A stretch of DNA of 64,000 nucleotides, taken from contig CAVUFH010000003.1 in assembly GCA_963740835.1 (NCBI GenBank), forward strand, positions 248,001 through 312,000, given 5' to 3'. The DNA comes from CAVUFH01 sp963740835 (lineage in GTDB: Bacteria; Actinomycetota; Acidimicrobiia; IMCC26256; PALSA-610). A program made the position numbers and the translations under genes. Numbering within the stretch: the stretch's first letter is position 1; the number at the start of each line of letters is the position of its first letter. Of this stretch, positions 15,658-25,705 are shown piece after piece. The notes under the pieces are model-generated. The model was not told the origin of the DNA, did not search any database, and worked only from the letters and a program-made list of their open reading frames with translations.

Positions 15658-18438
15658 TTGACCGACACCATGTTCCAACTGCGGCCGTTGCGCGCCGCGC
15701 TCGAACGGTCGGCCGATCCGGTCGCCGGGCGGATGCTGGTCGGGCGGCTCCTCGAAGCGCATCCGATGCTCGCGGACGACCTCCGGACCGACGAGGACAT
15801 GGCCGCGGCGATCGTCGCGGTCGTGGCGGCATCGCGGTCACTGTTCACGGCACTCGAGCGCGATCCGGGTGCGCTGCGGATGCTGGGTTCAGAGGCACTG
15901 CACGGCACCGTCGACTTCGCGCGCGAATCCCACGCGTTGCTCCCGAACGACGATCCCGCCGCGCGTTGCGGCGCTGGAAACGGCAGCAGATCGTCCGCAT
16001 CGCGGGTCGTGACCTCCTCGGGATCGCGGACTTGCGCGATGTCGTCTCCGAGCTCTCCGCGCTCGCTCGGGCTTGCCTCGCGGTCGCGGTGGACGTGGCC
16101 GCGCCGTCGACCCGGCTAGCGGTGATCGGCATGGGCAAGCTCGGTGGCGGCGAACTGAACTACTCGAGCGATGTGGACGTCATGTTCGTCCACGAAGGCG
16201 ACCAAGAGGAGGCCGAGCACGCGGCGCGCTCCGTGCTCGCGACGATGACCCGTCCGAGCCCGGAAGGGATCGTGTTCCGCACCGACGCCGACCTGCGACC
16301 GGAAGGTCGCGCGGGCGCGTTGAGCCGGACGCTCGACAGCTTCACGGCGTACTGGGAACGATGGGCGCGCAACTGGGAGCTGCAAGCCCTCCTCAAAGCG
16401 ACCCCGGTCGCGGGCGACGAGGCGCTCGGCAACGCGTTCATGGCGCGGGCGCACCCGTTCGTCTGGCCCGACGTCTTGGACCCCGACACGGTGCGAGAAG
16501 CGCGTGCGATGAAAGCGCGCACCGAGGAGCTGCTCCGGCAGCAAGGAATCTCGGACCGCGAGCTGAAGCGCGGCCCGGGCGGTATCCGCGACATCGAATT
16601 CGCGGTGCAGCTCCTGCAACTGGTGCACGGCCGCCACGATCCGTCGGTGCGCGCCCGTTCGACCTTGGAGGCGTTGCAGCAGTTGGCCGCCGGCGGCTAC
16701 GTGACCGCGAGCGATACACGCGCGCTCGACGCGGCGTACGTCTGGTTGCGCACCGTCGAGCACCGATTGCAGCTCGTCGAAGAACAACAGACCCACACGC
16801 TGCCGGTCGAACCCGCCGCGCGCACGCGGCTCGCCCGGGTGCTCGGTTTCCGCGACACGCCGGACCAGTCCGCTGTCGAAGCGTTCGAAGCTCGCCACCG
16901 CGCGCAGCAGACCGTGGTCCGCGCCATCCACGAGAAGCTGTTCTTCGCGCCACTGCTCGACACGCTCGCGGGCGCGGGGCCACTGACGCCCGCCGCGGCC
17001 GAGGAGCGGCTCACTGCCTTCGGGTTCCAGGACATCGATCGGACGCGTGAAGCACTGCGCGAGCTGACGGCCGGGCTCACGCGCCGGTCGCGCGTGATGC
17101 AGCAGCTGCTCCCGGTGCTCCTCGGCTGGCTGTCGACGACCCCCGACCCCGACCTCGGGTTGTTGCAGCTGCGCCGTCTCACCGAGGGCTACACCCGCTC
17201 GTCGGCCGTGGCCCGAACCTTCCGCGAGACACCCGTGGCCGCGGAGCGCACCAGCCGCATCCTCGGGTCGAGCCGGGTGCTCGGTCTGGCGATGCACCGG
17301 CAACCGGACTTCCTCGACATGCTCGCGGACGCGGACGCGCTGGCGAGTGAGCCGACGCGCGCCGAGCTCGTCGAGGTTGCGTTGGGCACGCTCGACTGGC
17401 GCGAGGACGCTCGCGCCCGTCGCAACGGGCTCCGCCGGTTCAAGCGCCGCGAGCTCCTTCGTATCGGCGCTCGTGACATCCTGGGCTTCGCGGATCTCGC
17501 AGCCGTGGGTCAGGAGCTGTCGCATCTCGCCGACGCCACCCTCGAGGCGGCGCTGCAGTCACTCGAGCCCGAGGTGCCGTTCGCGGTGATCGGAGTGGGC
17601 CGGCTCGGCGGACGCGAGCTGTCGTACGCATCCGACATCGACGTGTTGTTCGTCTTCGACGGAGGCGGTGCGCACGCGTTCGACCGTGCGGAACACGTCG
17701 CGACCAAGCTCGTGCGCGCGATCGGTGAGACCACCTCTGAGGGCCGGACCTTCCGCATCGACGCCCGGCTCCGTCCCGAGGGTCGGCAAGGCGTTCTCGC
17801 GCGGTCGCCCGAGGCGTACGCGACCTATTGGGCGCAACGCGCCGAGGTATGGGAGTTCCAGGCCCTCACCCGCGCGAGTCGTCGCCGGCGATCCGGCCCT
17901 CGGCGCGCGTTTCTTGGAGCTGGCCGAGCCGTACGTGTACCGCGACCCGTTCCCCGACGCATGGCGACGGGAGATCCGCCGCATGAAGGCGCGCATCGAG
18001 CGAGAACGCATCCCCCCGGGAGAGGACTCGCGGTTCCACTTGAAGCTCGGCCGAGGCTCGCTCTCGGATGTCGAGTTCACCGCACAATTGGAACAGCTCG
18101 CGCACGGCGCCCGGCATCCGTCCGTGCGCACGCCTTCGACGCTCTCGGCCATCGATGCGTTGGTCGTGTGCGAGCACCTCGCGGCGGATGACGCCGACCG
18201 ACTTCGTGAGGCCTACGCGCTGTGCGAACGCGCGCGCAACTATCGGTACCTGTTGACGGGCGCCTCCGGCGATTCGTTGCCGACTGATGGCGACGAAGCC
18301 GAGAAGCTCGCGCGCATGCTCGGCTACGTCCACCGTCCGCAACAGGCACTGCGCGAGGAGTACCGTCGGGTGACGCGACGTGCCCGCGAGGTCGTCGAGC
18401 GTGTGTTCTACGGACGCGAGGAGCCCGGCCGGTCATGA
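15658..18438 (+). CDS. glnE: Glutamine-synthetase adenylyltransferase, two frameshifts in this sequence
   Basis: Start TTG 15658 or ATG 15670 (uncertain; the open frame extends upstream without a better start). Two nucleotidyltransferase domains are visible: GKLGGGELNYSSDVDVMFV in the first and GRLGGRELSYASDIDVLFVF in the second, plus KRGPGGIRDIEF and LGRGSLSDVEF. The reading frame changes near 15965 (net loss of one base) and returns near 17875 (net gain of one). The product would be about 925 residues, close to family size, so the shifts are likely sequencing errors. GlnE adenylylates type I GlnA, whose target tyrosine is conserved here. Confidence 0.9.
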
Positions 18439-18998
18439 CCTGGGACGGCGACGACTACCAGCGCCAGTTCGACGCGCTTGCGGCGACGGGCGTGGACGTA
18501 CACGGCGAAGCCGAATTCGTGTCGCGGTTCGCGCCCGCGACCGTGCTCGACGCCGGTTGCGGCACCGGCCGCGTCGCCCTCGAGCTCGAACGGTGCGGAT
18601 GCACCGTCGTCGGTGTCGATGCCGATGCGTCGATGCTCGCGACCGCGCACGCGCGTGGTTCCGAAGTCGAGTGGCTGCTCGCCGACCTCACCGACTTCGA
18701 TCTCGGCCGATCGTTCGACGTCGTCGTGCTGGCCGGCAACGTGCCGCTGTTCACGCCACCCGGTACCCAGGCGGCCCTTGTCGCGGGGTGCGCCCGCCAC
18801 GTCGCCGCGTCCGGCGCGCTCGTCGCCGGTTTCGAGCTGGGCCGCGGCTATTCGCTCGCGGACTACGACGCGCACTGCCGCGCCGCCGGCCTCGAGCTCA
18901 CCGACCGCTACGCGACCTGGGGTGGCGACGCATTCTCGGAGCCGGCCGGCTACGCGGTCTCGGTGCACCGACCGTACGTCGCCGAACCGCGCGGATAA
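18435..18998 (+). CDS. Class I SAM-dependent methyltransferase
   Basis: 187 residues. The SAM-binding motif I is VLDAGCGTGRVALEL, followed by VVGVDADASML and ADLTDFDLGRSFDVVVLAGN. Its ATG overlaps the glnE stop by 4 bp (ATGA), so it is translationally coupled to glnE. The substrate is unknown. Confidence 0.85.
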   Translation: MTWDGDDYQRQFDALAATGVDVHGEAEFVSRFAPATVLDAGCGTGRVALELERCGCTVVGVDADASMLATAHARGSEVEWLLADLTDFDLGRSFDVVVLAGNVPLFTPPGTQAALVAGCARHVAASGALVAGFELGRGYSLADYDAHCRAAGLELTDRYATWGGDAFSEPAGYAVSVHRPYVAEPRG

Positions 18999-19083
18999 GG
19001 CCCGGCGATAGGGCGAGCGCCCGATGCGGCGCACGCCGGCGTCATTCATCCTCGGCGTCACGTCTCGACCCGAGGAATCCGTC

Positions 19084-19710
19084 ATGGCCATCCCCCAGCC
19101 CAGTTGGGCCACTCCGTCCGTCGGCATCCGCAAGGCCGGCCCTTCCGACATCCCGCAGATCAGCCGGGTGCTGGCGCGGGCGTTCACCGATGACCCTGTG
19201 TTCTCGTGGGTCATCCCGGATGACGGGCGGCGCCGGCGACTGCTCCCCGCGCTGTTCGCGCTCTTCGCCAATGCGGTCCGCCACCACGACGCCATGTACA
19301 TCGCAGGCGGCGCGGTCGCGGCCGCGCTCTGGGTGCCGGCCGGCCAACCCGCAATGGCGGAGGAAGACGGCGAAGCGTTCGGTGCGCTGGTCGAGGAGGT
19401 CTGCGGGCCCGACGCGAGTCGCGTGTTCGAGGTCAGCGCGGTGATGGAAGCGCAGCATCCGGCCGAACCACATGAGTACCTGTGGTTCCTCGGAGTGCAG
19501 CCCGCCTGGCAGGGCAACGGCATCGGTTCCGCGCTCATGACGCCGGTGCTCGCACAGTGCGACGTCGAGGGCAAGGCGGCGTACCTCGAGGCGACGAGTC
19601 GCGCGAACGTGCGGCTGTACGAGCGTCACGGCTTCGATGTCACGGGCGTCATCGACGCGCATGGCGGTGCGCCGTTGTACCCGATGTGGCGTGACCCGCT
19701 CGCGTTCTGA
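19084..19710 (+). CDS. GNAT-family N-acetyltransferase
   Basis: 208 residues from ATG 19084, chosen over an upstream start at 19024 because GAGGAA precedes it. The acetyl-CoA loop QPAWQGNGIGSALM and the late YLEATSRANVRLYERHGF strand-helix are typical GNAT signatures. The acceptor is unknown. An 85-bp gap separates it from the methyltransferase. Confidence 0.87.
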   Translation: MAIPQPSWATPSVGIRKAGPSDIPQISRVLARAFTDDPVFSWVIPDDGRRRRLLPALFALFANAVRHHDAMYIAGGAVAAALWVPAGQPAMAEEDGEAFGALVEEVCGPDASRVFEVSAVMEAQHPAEPHEYLWFLGVQPAWQGNGIGSALMTPVLAQCDVEGKAAYLEATSRANVRLYERHGFDVTGVIDAHGGAPLYPMWRDPLAF

Positions 19711-19719
19711 ACCCGGTTT

Positions 19720-20097
19720 TCAGGCGTACGACCCGGCACCGAGGCAGAACTCGTTGCCCTCCACGTCACGCAGCACGACGTTGCGATAGCGCCCGGCGAT
19801 CGCCTCCGGGAACTGCTCTTCCCAGGCGATCTCCGCGCCGATCGCGACCAGTCGTTCGATCTCGTCGTCGAGGTCCTCGATCCGCGCGACCGCACATCCG
19901 AGGTGCACGCGGTTCTTCAGCACTTTGGACTCGGGCACCCGGACGAACTCGAGGTACATCCCGCCGCCCGGCGGCCCGGTGATCGCGCCGCCGCCGCCGT
20001 CGGCGACCGACACACCTCCCCAACCGAACGCCTCGTTCCAAAACGCCGCGACCGCCGCCGGGTCGGCACAGTCGATCGTCACACAGGTGATGTCCAC
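19720..20097 (-). CDS. VOC-superfamily (glyoxalase-like) protein
   Basis: 125 residues from GTG 20097. Vicinal-oxygen-chelate pattern: AFWNEAFGW near the N-terminus, VHLGCAVARIEDLDDEIERL in the middle and VLRDVEGNEFCLG at the end. Metal ligands are the central His and the terminal Glu. It is of the plain resistance/dioxygenase-like type; the substrate is unknown. It converges on the GNAT gene with 9 bp between. Confidence 0.83.
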   Translation of the reverse strand: MDITCVTIDCADPAAVAAFWNEAFGWGGVSVADGGGGAITGPPGGGMYLEFVRVPESKVLKNRVHLGCAVARIEDLDDEIERLVAIGAEIAWEEQFPEAIAGRYRNVVLRDVEGNEFCLGAGSYA

Positions 20098-20119
20098 GCT
20101 GGAATTCTGACCGCAGTTG

Positions 20120-21055
20120 CTACGGCGTCGCGACCACGACCTCGCACGCCGCCGCGGTGTCGATCCCCGAGCCGCCGTCGCACGCGTCCCCGGGCGCACC
20201 TGCGTCCGCGCCACCGTCGAGCACATCGCGACCAGAGTTGCCGCTCAGCACGTCGTTCCCGGCTTCACCGGCAAGTTGATCGTCGCCCGAGCTGCCGGAG
20301 ATCACGTCGTCGTCCGCGCCACCAGCGACGCGATCTCGGCCACTGCCGGCGTCGATCGTGTCCCGCCCATCGCCGCCGCAGATGCGATCGGTGCCGGAGA
20401 GTCCGAGGATGGTGTCGTTGCCGGCTCCGGCGGCAATGACGTCGTTCCCCGATGTCCCGCGGATGACATCGTCACCGGGCGTGCCGACGATGGTCGGCGT
20501 CGCGCCCTCGCACCCGGCCGTGATCAGCGTCTGTGCAATGACAGGCGCTGTCGATGTGGGCGTGCACACGAAGTCGAGCGACTGCGGGCCGGGATCCGGG
20601 ACGATCGTGTAGCTGAACTGCAGGAACGAGAAGGTGATCGTCGATCCGGGAGGACCGGACGCGACGAATTGTTCGTGGAACGTCCCCAACACCGGCATGA
20701 AGTCACCCTGATCGAAGTGGACCGGCGGTGCGCTGACGACGAAGTTGCCGGACGGTGTGGCGCCGCCCGCGGCCGAGAACGTCAGCTGCACCGACAGCGT
20801 GCCGCTGTACGGCGCGGGGATGTCGAAGAAGTCGCGCGCGGTCACGTCGAGCGCAAACATGCTTCCCGATGCGACGGAGTCGGGCACCGACGCATCCAAC
20901 GTGATGTGGCCCGAGATCGTCCCGAAGCTCGATGTGCAGGTGAGCGGAACGACGGTGCTCGAGGATCCACCGAATGCGGCTTGCGTGAACAGCAGCGGTG
21001 CGGCCACGAGTACGGCGACGGGCAAGACACGAATCGAGCGGAGTGCAATCCTCAC
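20120..21055 (-). CDS. Secreted RTX-type calcium-binding repeat protein
   Basis: 311 residues from GTG 21055, preceded by GAGAGGA. A Sec signal peptide ends near TQAAFGGSS. The middle is a beta-rich domain with paired cysteines. The C-terminal ~110 residues hold about ten glycine/aspartate nonapeptides of the GxGxDxxxx kind (GTSGNDVIA, GAGNDTILG, GEAGNDVLS), which fold as a calcium-binding beta-roll. In Gram-positive organisms such proteins leave by the Sec pathway. The function is unknown; no adjacent type I secretion genes are seen. Confidence 0.8.
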   Translation of the reverse strand: MRIALRSIRVLPVAVLVAAPLLFTQAAFGGSSSTVVPLTCTSSFGTISGHITLDASVPDSVASGSMFALDVTARDFFDIPAPYSGTLSVQLTFSAAGGATPSGNFVVSAPPVHFDQGDFMPVLGTFHEQFVASGPPGSTITFSFLQFSYTIVPDPGPQSLDFVCTPTSTAPVIAQTLITAGCEGATPTIVGTPGDDVIRGTSGNDVIAAGAGNDTILGLSGTDRICGGDGRDTIDAGSGRDRVAGGADDDVISGSSGDDQLAGEAGNDVLSGNSGRDVLDGGADAGAPGDACDGGSGIDTAAACEVVVATP

Positions 21056-21175
21056 GGCGATCCTCTCGTCGGGTCGCCTCAGCCTCCTACCCCGCCGGTG
21101 CAGGTGCAATGGATCAACGCGTGTTTCGCGATGCCGAGTTGGCAGATGCTTCCACTCGTGCGCGCCGCGCCGCGC

Positions 21176-21329
21176 TCAGGATTGCGCCGTCGCGGACTCG
21201 ACGAACGCGACGACGTCCACGATCACCTCGGGATGCGGCTCGAGCAGGTCGGCGCCACGCGCCGTCGTCGCCGCACGCCGCGACGCCGAGCAGCGAGAGA
21301 CTCACCACCACGATCGCCACCGCCCGCAC
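21176..21329 (-). pseudogene. Small lipoprotein, frameshifted
   Basis: A GTG at 21329 opens a lipoprotein signal peptide (VVVSLSLLGVAACG, lipobox LGVAAC). After about 24 codons this frame becomes arginine-rich, while the next frame reads ADLLEPHPEVIVDVVAFVES... to a TGA at 21176 with strong GC3 bias. One extra base near 21255 would join both into about 50 residues. It may be intact in the organism; only the lipoprotein signal is firm. Confidence 0.45.
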
Positions 21330-21353
21330 TCGCGAGAATCTACGCGTCGGGCG

Positions 21354-22106
21354 CTACGCCTTCGTCGCGTCGATAAGGAACCGCGTGGAGTGCGCAACGA
21401 AGGGACCTTCGCGGCGGATCTGCTCGTGGAGATCGTGCAGCCGCTCGCGGTAGCGCTCGACCGTGAAGCCGGGCACCGTCCACACCACGAGCCGGAGGAA
21501 GTAGACGACCGCGCCGATGTCCTCGAACACCGCGCGGAGGCGCGCTTCGCGCAGGTCGCGCACCACGAGCCCGGCCCGCTCGGCGTCCACGCGTGCGAGC
21601 GCCGGGTCACGCTTCGAACCGGCCGGGAGCGGCACCAGGAAGTACTCGCTCACTTCGCGCATGCTGTGCGGCCCGACCTGTTGCGAGAAGTAGGTCCCGC
21701 CCGGCCGCAACACGCGTGCGATCTCGTCCCACCACGTCTCGATCGGGTGGCGGCTCGTCACCAGATCGAAGACCTCGCCGGCAAACGGCAGCGCGCCCCG
21801 ATCATCGTGGGCTGCGACGACGAACGCGCCGCGCGGGCGCAAGTGGCGCCCCGCGACGACGACGTTCGGCGAGTACCCCTCGCTCGCGACCATGAGCGCC
21901 GGCAGCCGCGGCAACGCGCCGAGCAGCTCCCCGCCACCCGACTGCACGTCGAGCATCATCTCGGCAGTCGCGGCCCGTTCTGCGACGCGCTCGGCGTAGT
22001 GCCAGCTCGGCCGCTCCTCTGTGGCGCGATCGTCGAGCCAGCTGAAGTCCCAGCCTTCGATCGGTGCGCGCTGGGCTTCGTCGATCAGCTCGTCGAAGGG
22101 CCGCAC
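21354..22106 (-). CDS. SAM-dependent methyltransferase
   Basis: About 250 residues from a GTG at 22106 (RPFDELIDEAQRAPIEGWDF); a GTG at 22196 in the same frame would add 30 poorly conserved residues. Core features: EMMLDVQSGGGELL as motif I, then FVVAAHDDRGALPF and EIARVLRPGGTYFSQQVG, a typical motif post-I to III order. Related proteins include rRNA-methyltransferase-like and small-molecule enzymes; the substrate is unknown. The ~100 bp before it hold no supported gene. Confidence 0.8.
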   Translation of the reverse strand: MRPFDELIDEAQRAPIEGWDFSWLDDRATEERPSWHYAERVAERAATAEMMLDVQSGGGELLGALPRLPALMVASEGYSPNVVVAGRHLRPRGAFVVAAHDDRGALPFAGEVFDLVTSRHPIETWWDEIARVLRPGGTYFSQQVGPHSMREVSEYFLVPLPAGSKRDPALARVDAERAGLVVRDLREARLRAVFEDIGAVVYFLRLVVWTVPGFTVERYRERLHDLHEQIRREGPFVAHSTRFLIDATKA

Positions 22107-22295
22107 GCCCCGAATGTAGATGCCCTGCTCGACCCAGTCGGCTCGGCTCGCAAACGTTGGAAGGGCTACGCACCGACGGGCCGGACCCGATCGCACACGT
22201 TGACGAGCGTTGGACGCGTCGAGCCGGCCGTCGCTCCCGACGACCCAGGCGATGGCGAGCGCCGCGGCTGCAGCTCGTCGAACAGCTCCGCCCTG

Positions 22296-23243
22296 TCAGG
22301 CGAGCCCCTTGGCGAACCCCTGCCTCCAGCTCGGGTAGCGGAGCTGCCAGCCGAGCTCACGCTTGGCCTTCTCGTTCGAAGCGCCGCGGATCTCGGTCAT
22401 GGCCACGACGGCCCATTCGCCTGCCGCGAGGCGCCCGACCCAGCGCGGCACACGCCGCGGAGGCTTCGCGCCGACGGCCGCGGCGAGCACCGGGAGGAAG
22501 TCGGACACGGGTGCCGGTTCGTCGTCAACCACGTTGTAGATGCCAGCAGGCCCGCCCTCGACGGCGGCGACGGTTGCTGCAGCGGCATCAGTGACGTGGA
22601 CGAACGACCAGATGCCCGTGCCCCGTCCGACGATGGGGAACCGTCGCTTGCGGAGCAATTCGATCTGGTTGCCCGGTGGGTCGAGGGCGGTAGATGTGCC
22701 GGAGCCGTACAACCAGCCGTAGCGCAGCACGAGGGCCTCGGCCCCTTGGACACCTACGACCGCCGTCTCGAGATGACGGATCGCCTCGAACGCCTCACGC
22801 ATCGCCGCCACTGGATGCTCGTCGAGCGGAGCGTCCTCCCGCTTGATCGGACCACCGATGCGGGCATACGGCAACGCGGCGTGGCTCTGGGCAACGAATC
22901 GCTTCACGCCCACCGATTGGCCCGCCGACAACAGGTGGTCCGTACCCTCAACACGCAGCCGGTTTGTTAGCGCGAACTCGCGATCGACGTGTCTCATGTC
23001 GATCGCCGGCGGTATCGCGGTGAGCTCATGGACAATCACGTCGGGCTGCGCCTCCCCCACGGCCCGCTTGACCGCGTCGGCATCCAGAGCGTCGGCCACC
23101 ACAGGCCGAGCGCCGAGGCCGAGCAGCTGATCGTGCTTGGCTTCCGTGCGCATCATCCCGACCACATCGTGTCCGTCGGCGACCAACATCGGAACAAGTT
23201 GCGTACCGAGCGCACCCGTGGCGCCGGCGATGAAGACGTTCAT
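22296..23243 (-). CDS. NAD(P)-dependent epimerase/dehydratase (SDR)
   Basis: 315 residues. The N-terminal Rossmann motif is FIAGATGALG; the extended-SDR segments VHELTAIPP, RYGWLYGSGT and IYNVVDDEP follow. It is the last gene of the line SnoaL - YceI - epimerase. ECF41 sigma factors characteristically neighbour carboxymuconolactone decarboxylases, oxidoreductases or epimerases, so this is a likely target of the ECF41 sigma encoded next door. Confidence 0.87.
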   Translation of the reverse strand: MNVFIAGATGALGTQLVPMLVADGHDVVGMMRTEAKHDQLLGLGARPVVADALDADAVKRAVGEAQPDVIVHELTAIPPAIDMRHVDREFALTNRLRVEGTDHLLSAGQSVGVKRFVAQSHAALPYARIGGPIKREDAPLDEHPVAAMREAFEAIRHLETAVVGVQGAEALVLRYGWLYGSGTSTALDPPGNQIELLRKRRFPIVGRGTGIWSFVHVTDAAAATVAAVEGGPAGIYNVVDDEPAPVSDFLPVLAAAVGAKPPRRVPRWVGRLAAGEWAVVAMTEIRGASNEKAKRELGWQLRYPSWRQGFAKGLA

Positions 23244-23296
23244 GTTGGCTCCCTTCTCATGCGACTCTCACGGAACGAAACGCCGAGTCGTTCGAG

Positions 23297-23872
23297 TCAG
23301 GAGCGGTCGGGAGACTGCGGCTCGATCAGCTGCACGTCGAGCTCGATCCTCACGACGTCGCCTAGGTAGGCGCCCGGAATGTCGACGCCGATGCCGAAGT
23401 CTTTGCGGCACAGGTCGGCGCCGGCCTCGAAGCCGGCGTGACGGGTGCCATCGATGTTTGCTTCGATGCCACCGAATTCCGTGTGGAGCGTGAGTGGCTT
23501 TGTCACGTCGCCGATCGACGCGTCTCCGACGATCGCGTACGTTCCTTCGTCCGCGAGCGCTGTGATCGAGGTGGAACGGAAGGTCAGGGTCGGGCGACGC
23601 GACACGTCGAGGACTTCGGGGGCGAGCACGTGCGCGTCACGATCGGCGTTGCCGGTGTCGATCGAGTCGAGCGCGACCGTCGCGTCCACGCTGGAGCTCG
23701 TGAGGTCCTCGCCGACGACGACGTTCACGGTGTAATCGCTGAACCGGCCACGGACCTTGGAGATGCCGAGGTGCCGGATGCGGAACCCGACCGAAGTGTG
23801 GGCTTCGTCGACTGCCCAGGATCCGGCGACGAGGGGGAGGGACTGAGAAGTTGTGGCGTTGGTCATGGTCAT
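23297..23872 (-). CDS. YceI-family lipid-binding protein
   Basis: 191 residues from ATG 23872 with AGGAGA upstream. YceI features: AGSWAVDEAHTSVGFRIRHL near the N-terminus, VRGRFSDYTV, and the later LDSIDTGNADRDAHV. The fold is a lipocalin-like barrel binding polyisoprenoid or amphipathic lipid. There is no signal peptide, so a cytoplasmic location is likely. The start overlaps the SnoaL stop (ATGA), so the two are coupled. Confidence 0.9.
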   Translation of the reverse strand: MTMTNATTSQSLPLVAGSWAVDEAHTSVGFRIRHLGISKVRGRFSDYTVNVVVGEDLTSSSVDATVALDSIDTGNADRDAHVLAPEVLDVSRRPTLTFRSTSITALADEGTYAIVGDASIGDVTKPLTLHTEFGGIEANIDGTRHAGFEAGADLCRKDFGIGVDIPGAYLGDVVRIELDVQLIEPQSPDRS

Positions 23873-24522
23873 CGTTCTCCTGACGATGCGTCGTTCCCGG
23901 CGGGTAGTCCGGGCTGCTCGAACGGGTCGGGTGGGTTGGGCGGCGAACCCGCCAACGGTGAGGTGTCGAGGTACTTGATGTCGTAGACGCGCTCGGTGAA
24001 CCTCCAACCGTCCTGCATGCGTTGATACCGGTCGTGGTAGATCGCGTAGTTCTGGCCAGACCGGCCGTTGCGGGCAGACACGAGCTCATGGACGAACACA
24101 CGGCCGGACGCAGTGTCGCCATCCAGCAAGACCGTGCCCGAGTGCGTCGTCTGCACGAGGTACTCGACGAACTGCGGGACCCGTGCGCCCCATGCACGGA
24201 TCGCGTCCTGCCCCACCAGGTCGACGGGGATGTCCGGAATCCGCAGTGCGCCGTCCGCGGTGAAGAGCGATGCAAGGCGGTCGTAGTCGCGCATCATCAC
24301 TGCGTCGGTGAACTCGGCGCGTAGCGCCTCGATCTCGACGCGGTCAGCGATATCCTGAGACCCGCTCGACGACGCCTCATCGTGCGCAGCATCGAACCCG
24401 GTGGGCGACGGCATCGGGCCGTCGCCGGATCGCGCCGCCGCCGCGTCCGCTCGGGCGATGCCGCCACGTTCAGTCCTGGCGGAAGACCGCACTGTTCGCG
24501 AAGTTGAGGAGTTCGCCGTCAT
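23869..24522 (-). CDS. SnoaL-like (NTF2-fold) protein
   Basis: 217 residues from ATG 24522, which is preceded by AGGAGATC. About 75 low-complexity N-terminal residues precede an NTF2-fold domain: VEIEALRAEFTDAVMMRDYDRLASLF, then YRQRMQDG-like and GWRFTERVY. Such domains act as hydratases/cyclases or bind small hydrophobic ligands. It is the first gene of a three-gene line running opposite the ECF41 sigma gene. Confidence 0.83.
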   Translation of the reverse strand: MTANSSTSRTVRSSARTERGGIARADAAAARSGDGPMPSPTGFDAAHDEASSSGSQDIADRVEIEALRAEFTDAVMMRDYDRLASLFTADGALRIPDIPVDLVGQDAIRAWGARVPQFVEYLVQTTHSGTVLLDGDTASGRVFVHELVSARNGRSGQNYAIYHDRYQRMQDGWRFTERVYDIKYLDTSPLAGSPPNPPDPFEQPGLPAGNDASSGER

Positions 24523-24638
24523 TTCTCTGATCTCCTGTTGCTCAAGTCGTTGGTTGCTCAGCGACACGACGAGACAGCGCGGCGAACTGTCAGGTTCATG
24601 CGTCGCCTGACGTTTCGGCGCGCTGTTTCGTCGAACCA

Positions 24639-25610
24639 ATGAGGACGACTACAAGCAGGGGAGCCGCCGCCATGGCGTTCGAATCCCACAAAGGGCACCA
24701 CGCGCCCGATTCATCGCTGAGCGCGATCATGAGCGAGCGAGGCCAGCTCATCAATGTCGCGTACCGGCTCTTGGGCTCCTTGACCGAAGCTGAGGACGCC
24801 GTCCAAGAGACCTACGCGCGCTGGTATGCCATGTCGAGCGAACAACAGGCCGCGATCGAGTCCCCCGGCGCGTGGCTGACGACGGTCGCCAGCCGCATCT
24901 GTCTCGACGTGCTCGGCTCCGCGCGTGCTCGACGAGAGCGCTACGTGGGCGAATGGGTCCCCGAACCAATCCCTACGCGGACCACGTGGACGACAACCGG
25001 AGGGCCGGGCGCCTCGCCCACCGACCCGGCCGATCGAGTCACCCTCGACGAGTCGGTCAATATGGCCTTCCTCGTCGTCCTCGAATCCATGACCCCGGCT
25101 GAACGCGTCGCGTTCATCCTCCACGACGTGTTCCACTATTCGTTCGCGGAGGTCGCCGACGTCGTTGGCCGCACGCCACATGCCTGCCGCCAACTCGCCT
25201 CCTCGGCCCGCCACCGCATCAACGCGTCGCCGGGTCGCACGACTCCGAGCGACCAACAGGCTGGCGTCGTCCAAAGCTTCAGGCAGGCGTGGGACGCGAA
25301 GGACATCAAGGCCCTCCTCCAACTGCTCGACCCCGATGCCACAGTGATCGCCGACGGCGGCGGCCTCGTCAGCACGGTGCTCCACCCGATCGAAGGCGCC
25401 GAACAGATCGCTCGTTACTACATCAACCTCGCCCGCAGAAAGCCCGGCATGACCATGCACGAGACCGTGGTCAACGGCCAACCCGGTTTGATCGGACAGG
25501 AAGACGGCATCGTCGTCACCGTGTACGCGTTCGCCATGTCAAACGGGCGCATCAAACGCATCTGGGCTGTAAGAAACCCAGAAAAGCTCCAGCCTTGGAC
25601 GGCACGCTGA
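24639..25610 (+). CDS. ECF41 (SigJ-like) sigma factor with SnoaL-type C-terminal domain
   Basis: 323 residues from ATG 24639 (ATG 24672, after AGGGGAG, is also possible). Sigma-2 region RLLGSLTEAEDAVQETYARW and sigma-4 region FAEVADVVGRTPHACRQL are followed by an NTF2-like domain. ECF41 hallmarks are present: WVPEP in the linker (106-110, for WLPEP), DGGG (239-242) and NPEKL (313-317, for NPDKL). In this family the C-terminal extension, not a separate anti-sigma, controls activity. It is divergent from SnoaL-YceI-epimerase. Confidence 0.93.
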   Translation: MRTTTSRGAAAMAFESHKGHHAPDSSLSAIMSERGQLINVAYRLLGSLTEAEDAVQETYARWYAMSSEQQAAIESPGAWLTTVASRICLDVLGSARARRERYVGEWVPEPIPTRTTWTTTGGPGASPTDPADRVTLDESVNMAFLVVLESMTPAERVAFILHDVFHYSFAEVADVVGRTPHACRQLASSARHRINASPGRTTPSDQQAGVVQSFRQAWDAKDIKALLQLLDPDATVIADGGGLVSTVLHPIEGAEQIARYYINLARRKPGMTMHETVVNGQPGLIGQEDGIVVTVYAFAMSNGRIKRIWAVRNPEKLQPWTAR

Positions 25611-25689
25611 ACCGTTTCTCAGTGCCGTCATTGCGCTCGGACGGAACGCGGACGGAAACGAACCGTCCGCGGGCCCGCGTGTACACCGG

Positions 25690-25705
25690 TCGGCGGGCCC
25701 GCCGA
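25690..25705. terminator. GC palindrome between convergent sigma and glnA genes
   Basis: A perfect 16-bp palindrome, TCGGCGGGCCCGCCGA, abuts the glnA stop codon and follows the ECF41 stop by 80 bp. It could form a short GC hairpin serving both transcripts. There is no T-run, so termination is a guess based on position. Confidence 0.35.

Noticed and set aside
24523..24638. ECF41-type promoter in front of the SnoaL gene
   Set aside because: A TGACAG...CGTC arrangement exists but the hexamer is poor and the spacer is too short compared with the known pattern, so it was not listed as a feature.
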